Origin: Pseudoflavonifractor phocaeensis
GTDB taxonomy: Bacteria; Bacillota; Clostridia; Oscillospirales; Oscillospiraceae
Assembly: GCF_021531375.1 (NCBI RefSeq)
Contig: NZ_JADYTU010000001.1
Coordinates: 62,001 to 126,000, forward strand
Reading direction: 5' to 3'
Length of the DNA stretch: 64,000 nucleotides
Shown piece after piece: positions 17,116-26,479 of this stretch (within the stretch, counting starts at the first letter, position 1; every line of letters begins with the position of its first letter). The notes below the pieces were generated by a model, which was not told the origin of the DNA, made no database searches, and saw only the letters and a list, made by a program, of their open reading frames with translations. The translations under genes were made by a program, and so were the position numbers.

Positions 17116-19524
17116 TTAGACCTCGATCTGCTCCATGAGGAAGGCCTCGATAATGTCGCCCTCCTTGATGTCCTGGAACTTCTCAAAGGTGATGCCGCAC
17201 TCATAGCCGGCGGCCACTTCCTTCACGCTGTCCTTGAAGCGCTGGAGGGAGGCGATGGAGCCGTCGTAAATGACGATGTTGTCCCGGAGCAGACGCATCT
17301 GGGCGCCCCGCTGCATCTTGCCGTCCAGCACATAGCAGCCGGCCACCATGCCCACGCCGGTGATGCGGAACACATTGCGGACCTCGGCCCGGCCCAGGTC
17401 CACTTCCTTGAACTTGGGGGCCAGCATACCCTTCATGGCGGACTCAATCTCGTTGATGGCGTCGTAGATGACCCGGTACATCCGCATATCCACGTTCATA
17501 CGGGCGGCGGAGTCCTTGGCGTTGGAGTCGGGGCGGACGTTGAAGCCCACGATGATGGCACCGGAGGTAGAGGCCAGCATCACGTCGCTCTCGCTGATGG
17601 CGCCGACGGCGCAGTGGATGACCCGGACCCGGACCTCCTCGTTGGTCAGCTTCTCCAGGGAGGCCTTGACGGCCTCGGCGGAGCCCTGGACGTCGGCCTT
17701 GACGATGACGTTCAGGTTCTTCATCTCGCCGGCCTGGATCTGGCTGAACAGATCCTCCAGCGTGACCTTGCCCACGTTGGAGCCGGCGGCGTTCTTCTGC
17801 TCGTGCTTACGCTGCTCCACCAGCTCACGGGCCATGCGCTCGTCGGCCACGGCGTGGAAGTCGTCGCCGGCGCCGGGCACCTCGCCCATGCCGATGATCT
17901 CCACGGGGACGGAGGGACCGGCCTGATCCACCTTCTGGCCCTGGGCGTTGGTCATGGCGCGGACACGGCCCACGGCGGTGCCGGCGATGATCACGTCGCC
18001 CTGGCGCAGGGTGCCGTTCTGGACCAGCAGGGTGGCCACGGGGCCGCGGCCCTTGTCCAGCCGGGCCTCGATGACGGCGCCGTGGGCGGAGCGGTTGGGA
18101 TTGGCCCGCAGCTCACGCATCTCGGCGGTCAGGACCACCATGTCCAACAGGTTGTCGATGCCCATGCCGGTCTTGGCGGAGATGGGGCAGATGATGGTCT
18201 CGCCGCCCCACTCCTCGGGTACCAGCTCATACTCGGTGAGCTGCTGCATGATGCGGTCGGGGTTGGCGGTGGGTTTATCCATCTTGTTGATGGCAACAAT
18301 AATGGGGATGTCGGCGGCCTTGGCGTGGTTGATGGACTCCACGGTCTGGGGCATGATGCCGTCGTCGGCGGCCACCACCAGGATGGCCACGTCGGTGATC
18401 ATGGCGCCGCGGGCACGCATGGCGGTAAAGGCCTCATGGCCGGGGGTGTCCAGGAAGGTGACGGGGTTGCCCTTCACGTCCACCTGGTAGGCGCCGATGT
18501 GCTGGGTGATGCCGCCGGCCTCGCCGGAGACCACATTGGCGTGGCGGATATAGTCCAGCAGAGAGGTCTTGCCGTGGTCCACGTGGCCCATGACGACGAC
18601 CACGGGGGCGCGGGGGATCAGGTCCTCTTCCTTGTCCTCGGTGGTGTCGATCAGCTTCTCTTCGATGGTGACCACCACTTCCTTCTCCACCTTGCAGCCC
18701 ATCTCCTCGGCGATGATGGCGGCGGTGTCGAAGTCGATGATATCGCTGAGGGAGGCCATGACGCCGTTCTTGATGAGGCACTTGACCACCTCGGCGCCGG
18801 TCTTCTTCATGCGGGAGGCCAGCTCGCCCACGCCGATCTCATCGGGGATCATGACCTTGACAGGGGCCTTCTTGGCGATCTCCAGCTGGAGGCGGCGCAG
18901 ACGGTCCTGCTCCTCCTGGCGGCGCTTGTTGCCGAAGCTGCCGGCCTGCTTGCCGCCCCGCTGACGCTGGGCGTTGCGGCCCTGGAACTTCTGCTTGCCG
19001 CCGCGGTCCTGCTGCTTCTCAGAGGTAAAGGACTCCAGACGCTCGTCGTATTTGTCCAGATTGACGGCGGGGCCGCCGCGGGTGTCCACAACCTTCTTCT
19101 CGGGGACCCGGGTGGTGGGACGGCTGACCTGGGCCTGCTGCTGGGCCTGGGGCTTGGCGCTCTGGGCCTGCTGGGCGGGCTGCTGCTTGGCCTGGGGACG
19201 GTTCTGCTGCTGGGGAGCGGGCTTGGGGCTCTCGGCCTTGGGGGCCGCGTGCTGCTGCTTGGCCTGCTGGGCGGGGGCGGCGGCCTTGGGCGCGCTGGTG
19301 TCGTGGTAGACGTCGGCATAGACCGACTCGATGGAGTCGATCTGGTTGTTCTGGGTCAGGTACTCAAACACGATGGACAGCTCCTGATCGGTCAGAGGCT
19401 GCATGTGGTTCTTGGGGGGATGGTTGTACTTGGTCAGAATGTCCATGATTTCCTTGGAAGGAAGATCCTTGGAACCCTTTTTAAAATCCTTGGCAACCTT
19501 GTGGATGGGATATTTGATCATCAT
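17116..19524 (-). CDS. infB: translation initiation factor IF-2
   Basis: IF-2 is the GTPase that places initiator tRNA on the ribosome. The 802-residue protein has an N-terminal IF2-N-like segment ([20 protein letters not shown]) and a Gln/Ala/Pro-rich linker at about residues 75-140. A second IF2-N domain follows near 215-265 ([21 protein letters not shown]). The G domain has G1 GHVDHGKTS near 310, DTPGHEAF and NKMDK, and domains II-IV reach the C-terminus. It starts at adjacent ATGs 19524/19521 after a GAGGTGG site. It is the fifth gene of the nusA operon. Confidence 0.98.
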   Translation of the reverse strand: MMIKYPIHKVAKDFKKGSKDLPSKEIMDILTKYNHPPKNHMQPLTDQELSIVFEYLTQNNQIDSIESVYADVYHDTSAPKAAAPAQQAKQQHAAPKAESPKPAPQQQNRPQAKQQPAQQAQSAKPQAQQQAQVSRPTTRVPEKKVVDTRGGPAVNLDKYDERLESFTSEKQQDRGGKQKFQGRNAQRQRGGKQAGSFGNKRRQEEQDRLRRLQLEIAKKAPVKVMIPDEIGVGELASRMKKTGAEVVKCLIKNGVMASLSDIIDFDTAAIIAEEMGCKVEKEVVVTIEEKLIDTTEDKEEDLIPRAPVVVVMGHVDHGKTSLLDYIRHANVVSGEAGGITQHIGAYQVDVKGNPVTFLDTPGHEAFTAMRARGAMITDVAILVVAADDGIMPQTVESINHAKAADIPIIVAINKMDKPTANPDRIMQQLTEYELVPEEWGGETIICPISAKTGMGIDNLLDMVVLTAEMRELRANPNRSAHGAVIEARLDKGRGPVATLLVQNGTLRQGDVIIAGTAVGRVRAMTNAQGQKVDQAGPSVPVEIIGMGEVPGAGDDFHAVADERMARELVEQRKHEQKNAAGSNVGKVTLEDLFSQIQAGEMKNLNVIVKADVQGSAEAVKASLEKLTNEEVRVRVIHCAVGAISESDVMLASTSGAIIVGFNVRPDSNAKDSAARMNVDMRMYRVIYDAINEIESAMKGMLAPKFKEVDLGRAEVRNVFRITGVGMVAGCYVLDGKMQRGAQMRLLRDNIVIYDGSIASLQRFKDSVKEVAAGYECGITFEKFQDIKEGDIIEAFLMEQIEV

Positions 19525-19545
19525 ATGGGGAAGCCACCTCGTTTC

Positions 19546-20184
19546 TTAGGGATTGTGCCGGAATTTGCCGGACAGACGACGGCCGCCGGGGCCGGGCTTT
19601 GAGGAACGGCCAGGGCGGACGGGGCCGTCCTTGGCGAAATGGGCCGATCCGCCTTGTCCGGGAGGCTTCGGCTTGGGTTGTGCTTTCTTGGAGCGGGCGG
19701 GGGGAGACGCGCCGCGGCGCTCCTCCTCATTCCGGGGCGGAGGAGGGGGAGCCCAGGGCTTCCGTTTGCCCTCCCGCAGGTTCTTTTCGTGCTGACGCTT
19801 TTCCCGCTGGCGCTGGAGCATCCGGTCCGCCTTCTCCCGCAGCTGCTGGGCGGCGGGGCCATAGCGTTCCGGGTCCCGGGCAGCCAGCTTTTCCAGCACC
19901 GAGGCGGCAAAGCCCGCGTCGGTCAGGGCCAGCATGGCGCAGGAGCCACGGCCAAGAACAAAGCCCAGCTCCGCCTTGGTAAAGGGCAGCTCCAGAAACA
20001 GCACGTTGCCCGCCTGACCGAAATGGGCAGCCCGGCGGCAGGAGTTGGGGGCCGCGTCGGAGGCCAGCAGGACCAGACGGGCGTGGTGTGCGCGGCAGGC
20101 GGCGCCCACCGGCTCCTCGCCCACCTCCAGCCGTCCGGCCTTTCGGGCCAGACCCAGAAGATGAAGGATGGGATCGTTAGCCAT
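19546..20184 (-). CDS. L7Ae/L30e/S12e-family RNA-binding protein with long basic tail
   Basis: Residues 1-105 are an L7Ae-type kink-turn-binding domain (ILHLLGLARKAGRLEVGEEPV, then LVLLASDAAPNSCRR and LALTDAGFAASVLEKL), the YlxQ protein found between ylxR and infB in Firmicutes. The remaining about 105 residues are unusual: basic and proline-rich (KRQHEKNLREGKRKPW, PPPPPRNEEERRG, KKAQPKPKPPGQGG). Standard YlxQ proteins are about 100 residues. The tail is probably disordered and RNA-binding, by inference. The start overlaps the end of rnpM by 8 bases. Confidence 0.88.
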   Translation of the reverse strand: MANDPILHLLGLARKAGRLEVGEEPVGAACRAHHARLVLLASDAAPNSCRRAAHFGQAGNVLFLELPFTKAELGFVLGRGSCAMLALTDAGFAASVLEKLAARDPERYGPAAQQLREKADRMLQRQREKRQHEKNLREGKRKPWAPPPPPRNEEERRGASPPARSKKAQPKPKPPGQGGSAHFAKDGPVRPGRSSKPGPGGRRLSGKFRHNP

Positions 20185-20452
20185 TCTGGTCCCCTCCCTT
20201 CATCTGTGCCTCCAGGTCATCCCAGACCTGGGCGGGCAGGGCGGCGTCAAAGGCCCGCTCCAGCCCTCTGGACTTTCGGGCCTTGGCCAGACAGGCCGGG
20301 TCGGGGCAGACGTAGGCCCCCCGGCCGGGCAGCTTGCCTCTGAAATCCAGACTGACCGCCCCCTCGGGGGAGCGGACCACCCGGATCAGTTCTTTCTTCG
20401 GTTTCATTTCCCGGCAGCCAACGCATTGGCGCATGGGTATCTTTTTGGGCAC
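20177..20452 (-). CDS. rnpM: YlxR/RnpM (DUF448) RNA-binding protein
   Basis: The YlxR family, recently described as an RNase P modulator in Bacillus, is encoded between nusA and ylxQ, as here. The protein reads MPKKIPMRQCVGCREMKPKK and continues with LPGRGAYVCPDPACLAKARK, the family signature with its conserved cysteines. GTG 20452 is preferred over GTG 20461 because a GGGGGTG stretch gives it about 6 bases of ribosome-site spacing and the family starts at this residue. It is translationally coupled to the L7Ae gene. Confidence 0.9.
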   Translation of the reverse strand: MPKKIPMRQCVGCREMKPKKELIRVVRSPEGAVSLDFRGKLPGRGAYVCPDPACLAKARKSRGLERAFDAALPAQVWDDLEAQMKGGDQNG

Positions 20453-20506
20453 CTGTGTCACCCCCGGTTGAGAAATAAAAGATAAGAGACGGCGGTTGGT
20501 TGCCGC

Positions 20507-21667
20507 TTACGCCTCGGGCTGAGCCTCGCTGTCCTCCTCGAACAGGGCCTCGCCGGCGTCCTCAATGGGCTCCAGGGGGGCGGAGGCGGGCTTGATGTCG
20601 ATCTTGTAGCCGGTGAGCTTGGCGGCCAGACGGGCGTTCTGTCCCTCCTTGCCGATGGCCAGGGACAGCTGGTCATCGGGGACTACCACCCGGCAGCTCT
20701 TGCCGTCGGGCAGCTCCTCCACGCTGATGACGTCGGCGGGGGAGAGGGCGGCGGCGATGTACTCGGCGGGGTCCTCGGAGTACTTGATGATGTCCATCTT
20801 CTCGCCCTTCAGCTCTTCCACGATGGTGTTGACCCGCTGGCCGCGGGGACCCACGCAGGCGCCGATGGGGTCCACGTTGGGGTCGGCGGACCAGACCGCC
20901 AGCTTGGTGCGGGAGCCGGCCTCACGGGCCACGGACTTGATCTCCACGGTGCCGTCGTAAATTTCAGGCACCTCCAGCTCGAACAGCCGCTTGACCAGGC
21001 CGGGGTGAGTGCGGGAGATGAGGACCTGGGGGCCCTTGGTGGCCCGGCGGACCTCCACCACATAGACCTTCAGGCGCTGGCCTTCCACATAGCTTTCGCC
21101 CTTCACCTGCTCGTTGGTGCCCAGATAGGCGTCGGTGAATTCGGAGCCGGAGTGGATGCGAAGGGTCACAGAGCCGTTCCGGGGGTCGATCCGGGTGATC
21201 ACGCCGGTGAGCAGCTCATGCTCCTTGGAGCAGAATTCGTCATAGACCATGCCCTGCTCCGCCTCGCGGATGCCCTGAATGATGACCTGACGGGCGGTCT
21301 GGGCAGCAATACGGCCGAAGTTCCGGGGCTTCAGCTCGATGCGGACCACGTCGCCCAGCTGGGCCTGGGGCAGCACGGTGCGGGCCTCCTCCAGGCCGAT
21401 CTCAGTGGCGGGATTGTCCACCACCTCCACAATGTCCTTCTTCAGGAACATGCGGACGGTGGAGGTCTCCTGGTTGGCCTCGATGATCAGGTTGTCGCCC
21501 ACGCCCTCGTGGTCACGGCGGTAGGCGGACAGCAGAGCCTGGGTGATCTTCTCCATCATGTAGCCGGGCTTGATGCCCTTTTCCTGCTCGATCTGAGCAA
21601 TGGCGGCGAAAAACTCCTCGCCGTCCAGCTCGTTATTGTTGACTTTCTTTGTCGTTCTCTTAGCCAC
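20507..21667 (-). CDS. nusA: transcription termination/antitermination factor NusA
   Basis: NusA binds RNA polymerase and nascent RNA. The 386-residue protein has the N-terminal polymerase-binding domain (FFAAIAQIEQEKGIKPGYMM), an S1 domain (about residues 140-205, LLTGVITRIDPRNGSVTLRI), and tandem KH domains (DPIGACVGPRGQRVNTIVEEL; LSLAIGKEGQNARLAAKLTG). A short acidic tail follows. It has the normal position after rimP and an AGGAGG site before the ATG. Confidence 0.97.
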   Translation of the reverse strand: MAKRTTKKVNNNELDGEEFFAAIAQIEQEKGIKPGYMMEKITQALLSAYRRDHEGVGDNLIIEANQETSTVRMFLKKDIVEVVDNPATEIGLEEARTVLPQAQLGDVVRIELKPRNFGRIAAQTARQVIIQGIREAEQGMVYDEFCSKEHELLTGVITRIDPRNGSVTLRIHSGSEFTDAYLGTNEQVKGESYVEGQRLKVYVVEVRRATKGPQVLISRTHPGLVKRLFELEVPEIYDGTVEIKSVAREAGSRTKLAVWSADPNVDPIGACVGPRGQRVNTIVEELKGEKMDIIKYSEDPAEYIAAALSPADVISVEELPDGKSCRVVVPDDQLSLAIGKEGQNARLAAKLTGYKIDIKPASAPLEPIEDAGEALFEEDSEAQPEA

Positions 21668-21686
21668 GGTGTTTTCCTCCTAAAAA

Positions 21687-22142
21687 TCAGAAGCGGGGGT
21701 ACAGCCGTACCAGCGCGATTTCTTTTTTCTCAAAGTGGATGGGGGTCCCGCCTGCGTCCAGGGTCACGTTTCCGTCCTCCCAGGACTGAAGCAGGCCGAC
21801 AAATTCCTTTCGTCCCTCCCGGGGGCGGTAGAGCTTGACCTCCACCTCCTGGCCCCGGAACTGGGCGAAGTGTTCCGGCTTTTTCAGCACCCGGTCCGCT
21901 CCGGCGGAAGACACCTCAAAGGTGTAGCTGCCCTCGATGGGGTCGGCCTCGTCCAGCCGGTCGGACAGGGGACGGGAGACGGCCTCGCAGTCGTCGATGG
22001 ACACGCCGCCCTCCTTGTCGATATAGACCCGGAGGAACCACTCTCCGGCTTCCTTCACATACTCCACGTCCCACAGGGAGCATCCCGCTCCCTCCACGAT
22101 GGGGGCGGCCAGCGCGGCCACGGTATCCGTTACTTTTGCCAT
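21687..22142 (-). CDS. rimP: ribosome maturation factor RimP
   Basis: RimP assists 30S assembly. The 151-residue protein shows the family core LWDVEYVKEAGEWFLRVYI, then GVSIDDCEAVSRPLSDRLDEADPI, and the hallmark YTFEVSSAGADRVLKKPEHF. It is the first gene of the rimP-nusA-rnpM-L7Ae-infB operon, behind the promoter at 22254-22282, with an AGGAGGAAT site before the ATG. Confidence 0.96.
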   Translation of the reverse strand: MAKVTDTVAALAAPIVEGAGCSLWDVEYVKEAGEWFLRVYIDKEGGVSIDDCEAVSRPLSDRLDEADPIEGSYTFEVSSAGADRVLKKPEHFAQFRGQEVEVKLYRPREGRKEFVGLLQSWEDGNVTLDAGGTPIHFEKKEIALVRLYPRF

Positions 22143-22253
22143 GGAATTCCTCCTGTAGAACTGCCCGAAAAGGCCGGGTCAGCCGGATTTGGTCAATCAA
22201 AAAGAGCGGAGCCTTGACCCCACTCTTACCAATACTACCTTAATTACAATGAA

Positions 22254-22282
22254 ACTATACCATAAGACCGGACGGATTGCAA
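22254..22282 (-). promoter_or_regulatory. rimP-nusA operon promoter
   Basis: On the minus strand TTGCAA (22282-22277), a 17-base spacer and TATAGT (22259-22254), leaving a leader of about 105 bases. Confidence 0.75.
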
Positions 22283-22446
22283 GGGGGCGGGGAGAAGTTT
22301 TTTCCAAAAAGAGAGGCAAAGAACCGCCAAAAATAGAAAAACCACCCAGAGGAAGCAGATGTTCCCGGGGATTCCAGAAGGGAAACGGCACATACTAGCC
22401 GGCGGATGGGACTTCCGTTGGAAAAACGAGCGGGAGGATGCAGCAA

Positions 22447-23004
22447 ATGAAGAAAAATTGGATCGTTCTTGCCATGGCCATGGCGCTGACAGTATCGCTG
22501 ACGGCCTGCGGCGGCAACAGAAATCAGACTGACGGCACTGCCAACGGCGCCGGGAGCGTGGGCAGCGGAACGGGCAGCGGCAGCGCGGCCAACGGCAGCG
22601 CCAACAACGGCTACGCAGGAAGCGGCAGTGTAAGCGACCCTTATGCCGGCAGCGGCAGCCTGCAAAATGAAAGCATGGGCGGCGGCAACCCGACCACCGC
22701 TCCCAACGGCTCGGCGGCGGGCAGCGGCAGCCAGACCCGGAACAGCCGGACCTCGTATAACGGCTACACCGCCACCCGGCGCACCGCCTACGACTATCTC
22801 AACGACGGGCGGTATGCCGCCAATGGCAACGGCCAGGTGAACGGTCAGTGGAATACCGCTGGACGGGACCTGACCCAGGGTGCCCGGGATCTGGTCCGGG
22901 GCGCCGGCAACGCCATCGGCGATGTGGGCCGGGGCGTGGGCAACGCCGTGGGCGACGTGGGCCTTGGAGTCCAGAACGCGGCCCGGAGCGCCACGAACTA
23001 TTAA
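22447..23004 (+). CDS. glycine/asparagine/serine-rich lipoprotein of unknown function
   Basis: A lipoprotein signal is clear: MKKNWIVLAMAMALTVSLTAC, with the lipobox Leu-Thr-Ala-Cys at about residues 18-21. A low-complexity Gly/Ser/Asn/Ala linker (about residues 22-105) follows, then a region with TAYDYLNDGRY. The C-terminal segment is amphipathic and repetitive (DLVRGAGNAIGDVGRGVGNAVGDVG). ATG 22447, 10 bases after GGGAGG, is preferred over ATG 22438, which is too close. It is monocistronic with a strong terminator. I cannot name the family. Confidence 0.75.
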   Translation: MKKNWIVLAMAMALTVSLTACGGNRNQTDGTANGAGSVGSGTGSGSAANGSANNGYAGSGSVSDPYAGSGSLQNESMGGGNPTTAPNGSAAGSGSQTRNSRTSYNGYTATRRTAYDYLNDGRYAANGNGQVNGQWNTAGRDLTQGARDLVRGAGNAIGDVGRGVGNAVGDVGLGVQNAARSATNY

Positions 23005-23017
23005 AGACCTGAGCACG

Positions 23018-23056
23018 GAGAGGGGACAGGCGAAAGCCTGTCCCCTCTCGGTTTTG
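23018..23056 (+). terminator. terminator after the lipoprotein gene
   Basis: GAGAGGGGACAGGC, a GAAA tetraloop and GCCTGTCCCCTCTC form a 14-bp stem followed by GGTTTTG. Confidence 0.9.
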
Positions 23057-23092
23057 TCCTTTGTGTTGATCGCTCATTCTGCTTGACACTTT

Positions 23093-23120
23093 GTGCGACT
23101 CTTTTATACAGCAAGGGTGG
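23093..23120 (+). promoter_or_regulatory. orphan promoter with no gene behind it
   Basis: TTGACA (23093-23098), 16 bases, then TATACA (23115-23120). Downstream are only a palindrome-rich stretch and the convergent 3' end of ygiQ, so any transcript would be non-coding or antisense. Confidence 0.4.
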
Positions 23121-23167
23121 CACTAAGACAGGGCTGCCTGACAAACTGGAATTTGACGGTACGCCAT

Positions 23168-23218
23168 GGGAGGGCGGGGCTTGCCCCCGCCGCGGCGGCC
23201 CCAAGGGGCCGCCCTACC
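23168..23218. repeat. REP-like palindromic repeat
   Basis: The run contains GGGCGGGGCTTGCCCCCGCC and then GGCGGCCCCAAGGGGCCGCC, two adjacent palindromes. Similar GTAGGGCGG...CCGCCCTAC units recur inside the MITE-like elements and at 46193-46308. Confidence 0.6.
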
Positions 23219-23254
23219 GAACAGAACCATAAACCGCTCATGGAAAAGGAGCAT

Positions 23255-25279
23255 TTATCCCTTTTTCTTGACGCCTTTTTTTGCCGGAGCTTTGGCCTTG
23301 GCCCAGCCCGCTTTCCGGACAGGCTTGCCGCCCTGAGGGGCGGCTTCCTTTTTCTCCACCCGCCGCCGGCCGTCGAAACGGCCGTTGTCCTGCTTGGAGC
23401 GGGACGGGGCCCTGCCCTTTCCCTGGGGGTGGGGATGGCCGCGGTCCTCCGCCTCTTCGGGGCGGGCCTGTCCCTTGTCCGGCCGGACCAGGCAGCGCTT
23501 GCCGTAGCCGATCAGGTCCTCCCGGCCCGTCTTGTGGAGGGCCTCCAGCACCAGCTTCCGGTTCTGGGGCTTTCTCCACTGCATCAGAGCCCGCTGGAGG
23601 GCCTTGTCGTGGGGGGTCTTGGGGACAAACACCGGCTTCATGGTCCTGGGGTCGATGCCGGTGTACCACATGCAGGTGGCCAGTGTGCCGGGGGTGGGGT
23701 AGAAGTCCTGGACCTGCTCGGGCATGTGGCCTTCCTTGTTCAGCCACTCGGCCAGCTTCACCGCGTCCTCCAGGGTACAGCCCGGGTGGGAGGAGATGAG
23801 GTAGGGCACCAGATACTGGTCCTTGCCGTAGCGGCGGTTGAGCTTGAAATACTTCTCCCGGAATTTCTCGTACACCTCGATGTGGGGCTTGCCCATATAG
23901 TCCAGGGTGTGATCGACGCAGTGCTCCGGGGCCACCTTCAGCTGGCCGGAGATGTGGTGCTGGACCAGGTCGGTGAAGAACTCCCCGCTGGGGTCCTTCA
24001 TCAGATAGTCAAAGCGGATGCCCGAGCGGATAAACACCTTTTTCACTCCGGGGATGGCCCGGAGCTTGCGCAGCAGCATCATATAGTCGGTGTGGTCGGC
24101 GTCCAGATTGGGGCAGGGCTCCGGGGCCAGACAGGCCCGGTTCTTGCACATGCCGCATTTCAGCTGTTTCTGGCAGGAGGGACGGCGGAAGGTGGCGGAG
24201 GGTCCGCCCACGTCGTGGATATAGCCCTTGAAGCCGGGATGCTTGGTCAAAGCGGTCACTTCCCGAATGACGCTCTCGTGGCTGCGGCAGGAGATGGTGC
24301 GTCCCTGGTGGAAGGCCAGGGAGCAGAAGTTGCAGGCCCCGAAGCAGCCCCGGTTGTGGGTGACGGAGAAGCGGACCTCCTCAATGGCGGGGACGCCGCC
24401 CATCTCGTCGTACATGGGGTGTGGCTCCCGGACATAGGGCAGCTCGGCCACCCAGTCCATCTCCGGCGTGGTCAGAGGGGGCGCGGGGGGATTGACGATG
24501 AGAAAGTCCCTGCCGTGCTTTTGAATGATGGCCTTGCCCACCACAGGGTCGTGCTCCTGATACTCCACCATGTTGGCCCGAGCGTAGGCCTCCTTGGAGG
24601 CGGACACCTCCTCGAAGGAGGGCACCTCCACCTTGGGATAGGAACAGACGCCCGGGAATTTGGCTGCCACGCAGGTGCCCCGGACGTCGGTGATCTCGCC
24701 CACCGGGGTGCCCGAGGCCAGCCGGGCGGCGATCTCGATGGAGGCTTTCTCTCCCATGCCGTAGGTGAGGATGTCGGCCTGGGCGTCAAAGAGGATGGAG
24801 CGGCGTACCTTGTCCTCCCAGTAGTCGTAATGGGCGAACCGGCGCAGGCTGGCCTCCAGCCCGCCAATGATGATGGGAATGTCGCCAAAGACCTCACGGA
24901 CCCGGTTGGAGTAGACCACGGTGGCGTGGTCGGGGCGCAGGCCCGCCCTCCGGCCGGGGGAGTAGGCGTCGTCGTGGCGGCGCTTTCTGGCGGCGGTGTA
25001 ATGGGCCACCATGGAGTCGATGTTGCCCGCCGAGATCAGCACCCCCAGCCGGGGACGGCCCAGGGCGGTAAAGGCCTCCGGGTCCTTCCAGTCGGGCTGG
25101 GACAGAATGGCCACCCGGTAGCCCTTGGCCTCCAGCACCCGGCCGATGATGGTGGGTCCGAAGGAGGGATGGTCCACATAGGCGTCGCCGGTGATGAGCA
25201 GGAAGTCATAAAAGTCCCAGCCCCGGCGGGCCATGTCCTCTTGGGATACCGGGAGAAACAGATCGCGGTCAAAACTCAT
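23255..25279 (-). CDS. YgiQ-family radical SAM protein
   Basis: This 674-residue protein has a cobalamin-binding-like N-terminal region (FLPVSQEDMARRGWDFYDFLLI, GDAYVDHPSFGPTIIGRVLE). The radical-SAM cluster motif CFGACNFC lies near residue 312 (TVTHNRGCFGACNFCSLAF region), with further conserved segments GGPSATFR and CKNRACLAPEPCPNLD. A C-terminal DUF3362 domain ends in a Lys/Arg/Gly-rich tail of about 90 residues. The family is widespread in Clostridia and has no established substrate. Confidence 0.9.
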   Translation of the reverse strand: MSFDRDLFLPVSQEDMARRGWDFYDFLLITGDAYVDHPSFGPTIIGRVLEAKGYRVAILSQPDWKDPEAFTALGRPRLGVLISAGNIDSMVAHYTAARKRRHDDAYSPGRRAGLRPDHATVVYSNRVREVFGDIPIIIGGLEASLRRFAHYDYWEDKVRRSILFDAQADILTYGMGEKASIEIAARLASGTPVGEITDVRGTCVAAKFPGVCSYPKVEVPSFEEVSASKEAYARANMVEYQEHDPVVGKAIIQKHGRDFLIVNPPAPPLTTPEMDWVAELPYVREPHPMYDEMGGVPAIEEVRFSVTHNRGCFGACNFCSLAFHQGRTISCRSHESVIREVTALTKHPGFKGYIHDVGGPSATFRRPSCQKQLKCGMCKNRACLAPEPCPNLDADHTDYMMLLRKLRAIPGVKKVFIRSGIRFDYLMKDPSGEFFTDLVQHHISGQLKVAPEHCVDHTLDYMGKPHIEVYEKFREKYFKLNRRYGKDQYLVPYLISSHPGCTLEDAVKLAEWLNKEGHMPEQVQDFYPTPGTLATCMWYTGIDPRTMKPVFVPKTPHDKALQRALMQWRKPQNRKLVLEALHKTGREDLIGYGKRCLVRPDKGQARPEEAEDRGHPHPQGKGRAPSRSKQDNGRFDGRRRVEKKEAAPQGGKPVRKAGWAKAKAPAKKGVKKKG

Positions 25280-25323
25280 GGTGTGCCTCGTTTCTTATGA
25301 AGTCAGGGAAACGGGTACGGCGC

Positions 25324-26475
25324 TCAGCGCTCGTACCCGATGTACTTTTCCAAAATGTCCAGGGGGACCCGGCTGCCTTGCTCCTCGCCGATCTTGACAA
25401 AGCCGTACTTTTTGTAAAAGTGCTGGGCCCGGTCGTTATAGGGGGCGCAGCGCAGCCGCAGCTTATCCCGGCCCAGGGGCCGGAAGAAGGATACCGCTTG
25501 GCCGATGAGCTGGACGCCGAGCTCCTGGCCCCGGCGGTCCGGGGTGACGTAGCAGAAGGGGATATAGCCGGCTCCATCCTCGCGGTAGCGTTCTGTGTCC
25601 AGCTGGAGGAATCCGGCGACACAGTCCCCGGCCATGGCGGCCGTGACGCCCCAGGGGGAGCGGGACAGATGCTCCCGGGCGGCGGCCAGGAAGCCCTCAC
25701 CGTCAAAGGGAACGTCCGCGCCGTGGGTGGAGTGCCATGCCTCCCGCCGGGCCTCCAGGTAGAGGGCCTCCTCCGTCTCCCAGCAGATGGGCCGGAACCA
25801 GAGGTTCACATCCTCCGCCTTCTGGTCCTTCCGCCACCAGGACTGCCGTCCCAGGGTGGAAATGGAGGGGTCCAGATGGGAGGCGTCCATCTCATACCGG
25901 ACCTGGACGCGGTCTCCCTCAAAGACCAGGCAGCTGACAGCGGTGTTGTCGCTGTGTCCCATGCCCAGCCACTCCTCCGGGGACAGCTCCTTGAGTTCGG
26001 CCAGGGCCTGACGGATGGCGGTGCCGTGGCAGAAGACGGCCACCGTCTGGTCCGGGTGGGCCTGGGCGATGCGGCGGAGGGCACAGGCCACCCGATGGCC
26101 CACCTGGCCCAGACTCTCGCCGTGAGGAGCGGCCCACCGGGGGTCGCTGTGGTTGAACAGCGCCATCTGTTCCGGATCGTCGCGGCGGACGCCGCCCCAG
26201 GTCTGGTCCTCCCAGTCGCCCATGTGGATCTCCCGCAGCTGGGGGTCGGTGTGCAGCTCCAGCCCCTTGGGCACATAAACGGCCCGGGCGGTGGTCATGG
26301 TGCGGTACAGGTCGCTGGAGTACACCGCGTCCACATGGATGTCCCGGAAGCGCTCTTCCAGCGCGGCGATCTGACGGAAGCCGTTTTCGGTGATGAGCGC
26401 GTCATACCAGCCGTGGATCCGGCGGTACAGGTTGCCCTCGGCCTCGGCATGGCGGATAAGATAGATGGTAGTCAT
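25324..26475 (-). CDS. histidine phosphatase - GNAT acetyltransferase fusion
   Basis: Residues 1-195 form a histidine-phosphatase (phosphoglycerate-mutase-like) domain: the RHG motif LIRHAEAEGN, the second catalytic block AVYSSDLYRTMTTA, and FCHGTAI carrying the second histidine. Residues about 215-383 form a GNAT acetyltransferase domain (GYIPFCYVTPDRRGQELGVQL acetyl-CoA loop; RAQHFYKKYGFVKIGEE). At 383 residues it is roughly the sum of the two single-domain families. Substrates of both halves are unknown. It lies 4 bases downstream of the DUF1622 gene, probably in one operon. Confidence 0.85.
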   Translation of the reverse strand: MTTIYLIRHAEAEGNLYRRIHGWYDALITENGFRQIAALEERFRDIHVDAVYSSDLYRTMTTARAVYVPKGLELHTDPQLREIHMGDWEDQTWGGVRRDDPEQMALFNHSDPRWAAPHGESLGQVGHRVACALRRIAQAHPDQTVAVFCHGTAIRQALAELKELSPEEWLGMGHSDNTAVSCLVFEGDRVQVRYEMDASHLDPSISTLGRQSWWRKDQKAEDVNLWFRPICWETEEALYLEARREAWHSTHGADVPFDGEGFLAAAREHLSRSPWGVTAAMAGDCVAGFLQLDTERYREDGAGYIPFCYVTPDRRGQELGVQLIGQAVSFFRPLGRDKLRLRCAPYNDRAQHFYKKYGFVKIGEEQGSRVPLDILEKYIGYER

Positions 26476-26479
26476 TACG

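Noticed and set aside
16639-17204. Open frames within the 685 bp element
   Set aside because: Short, low-complexity translations with no start context; one runs into the terminator hairpin and infB.
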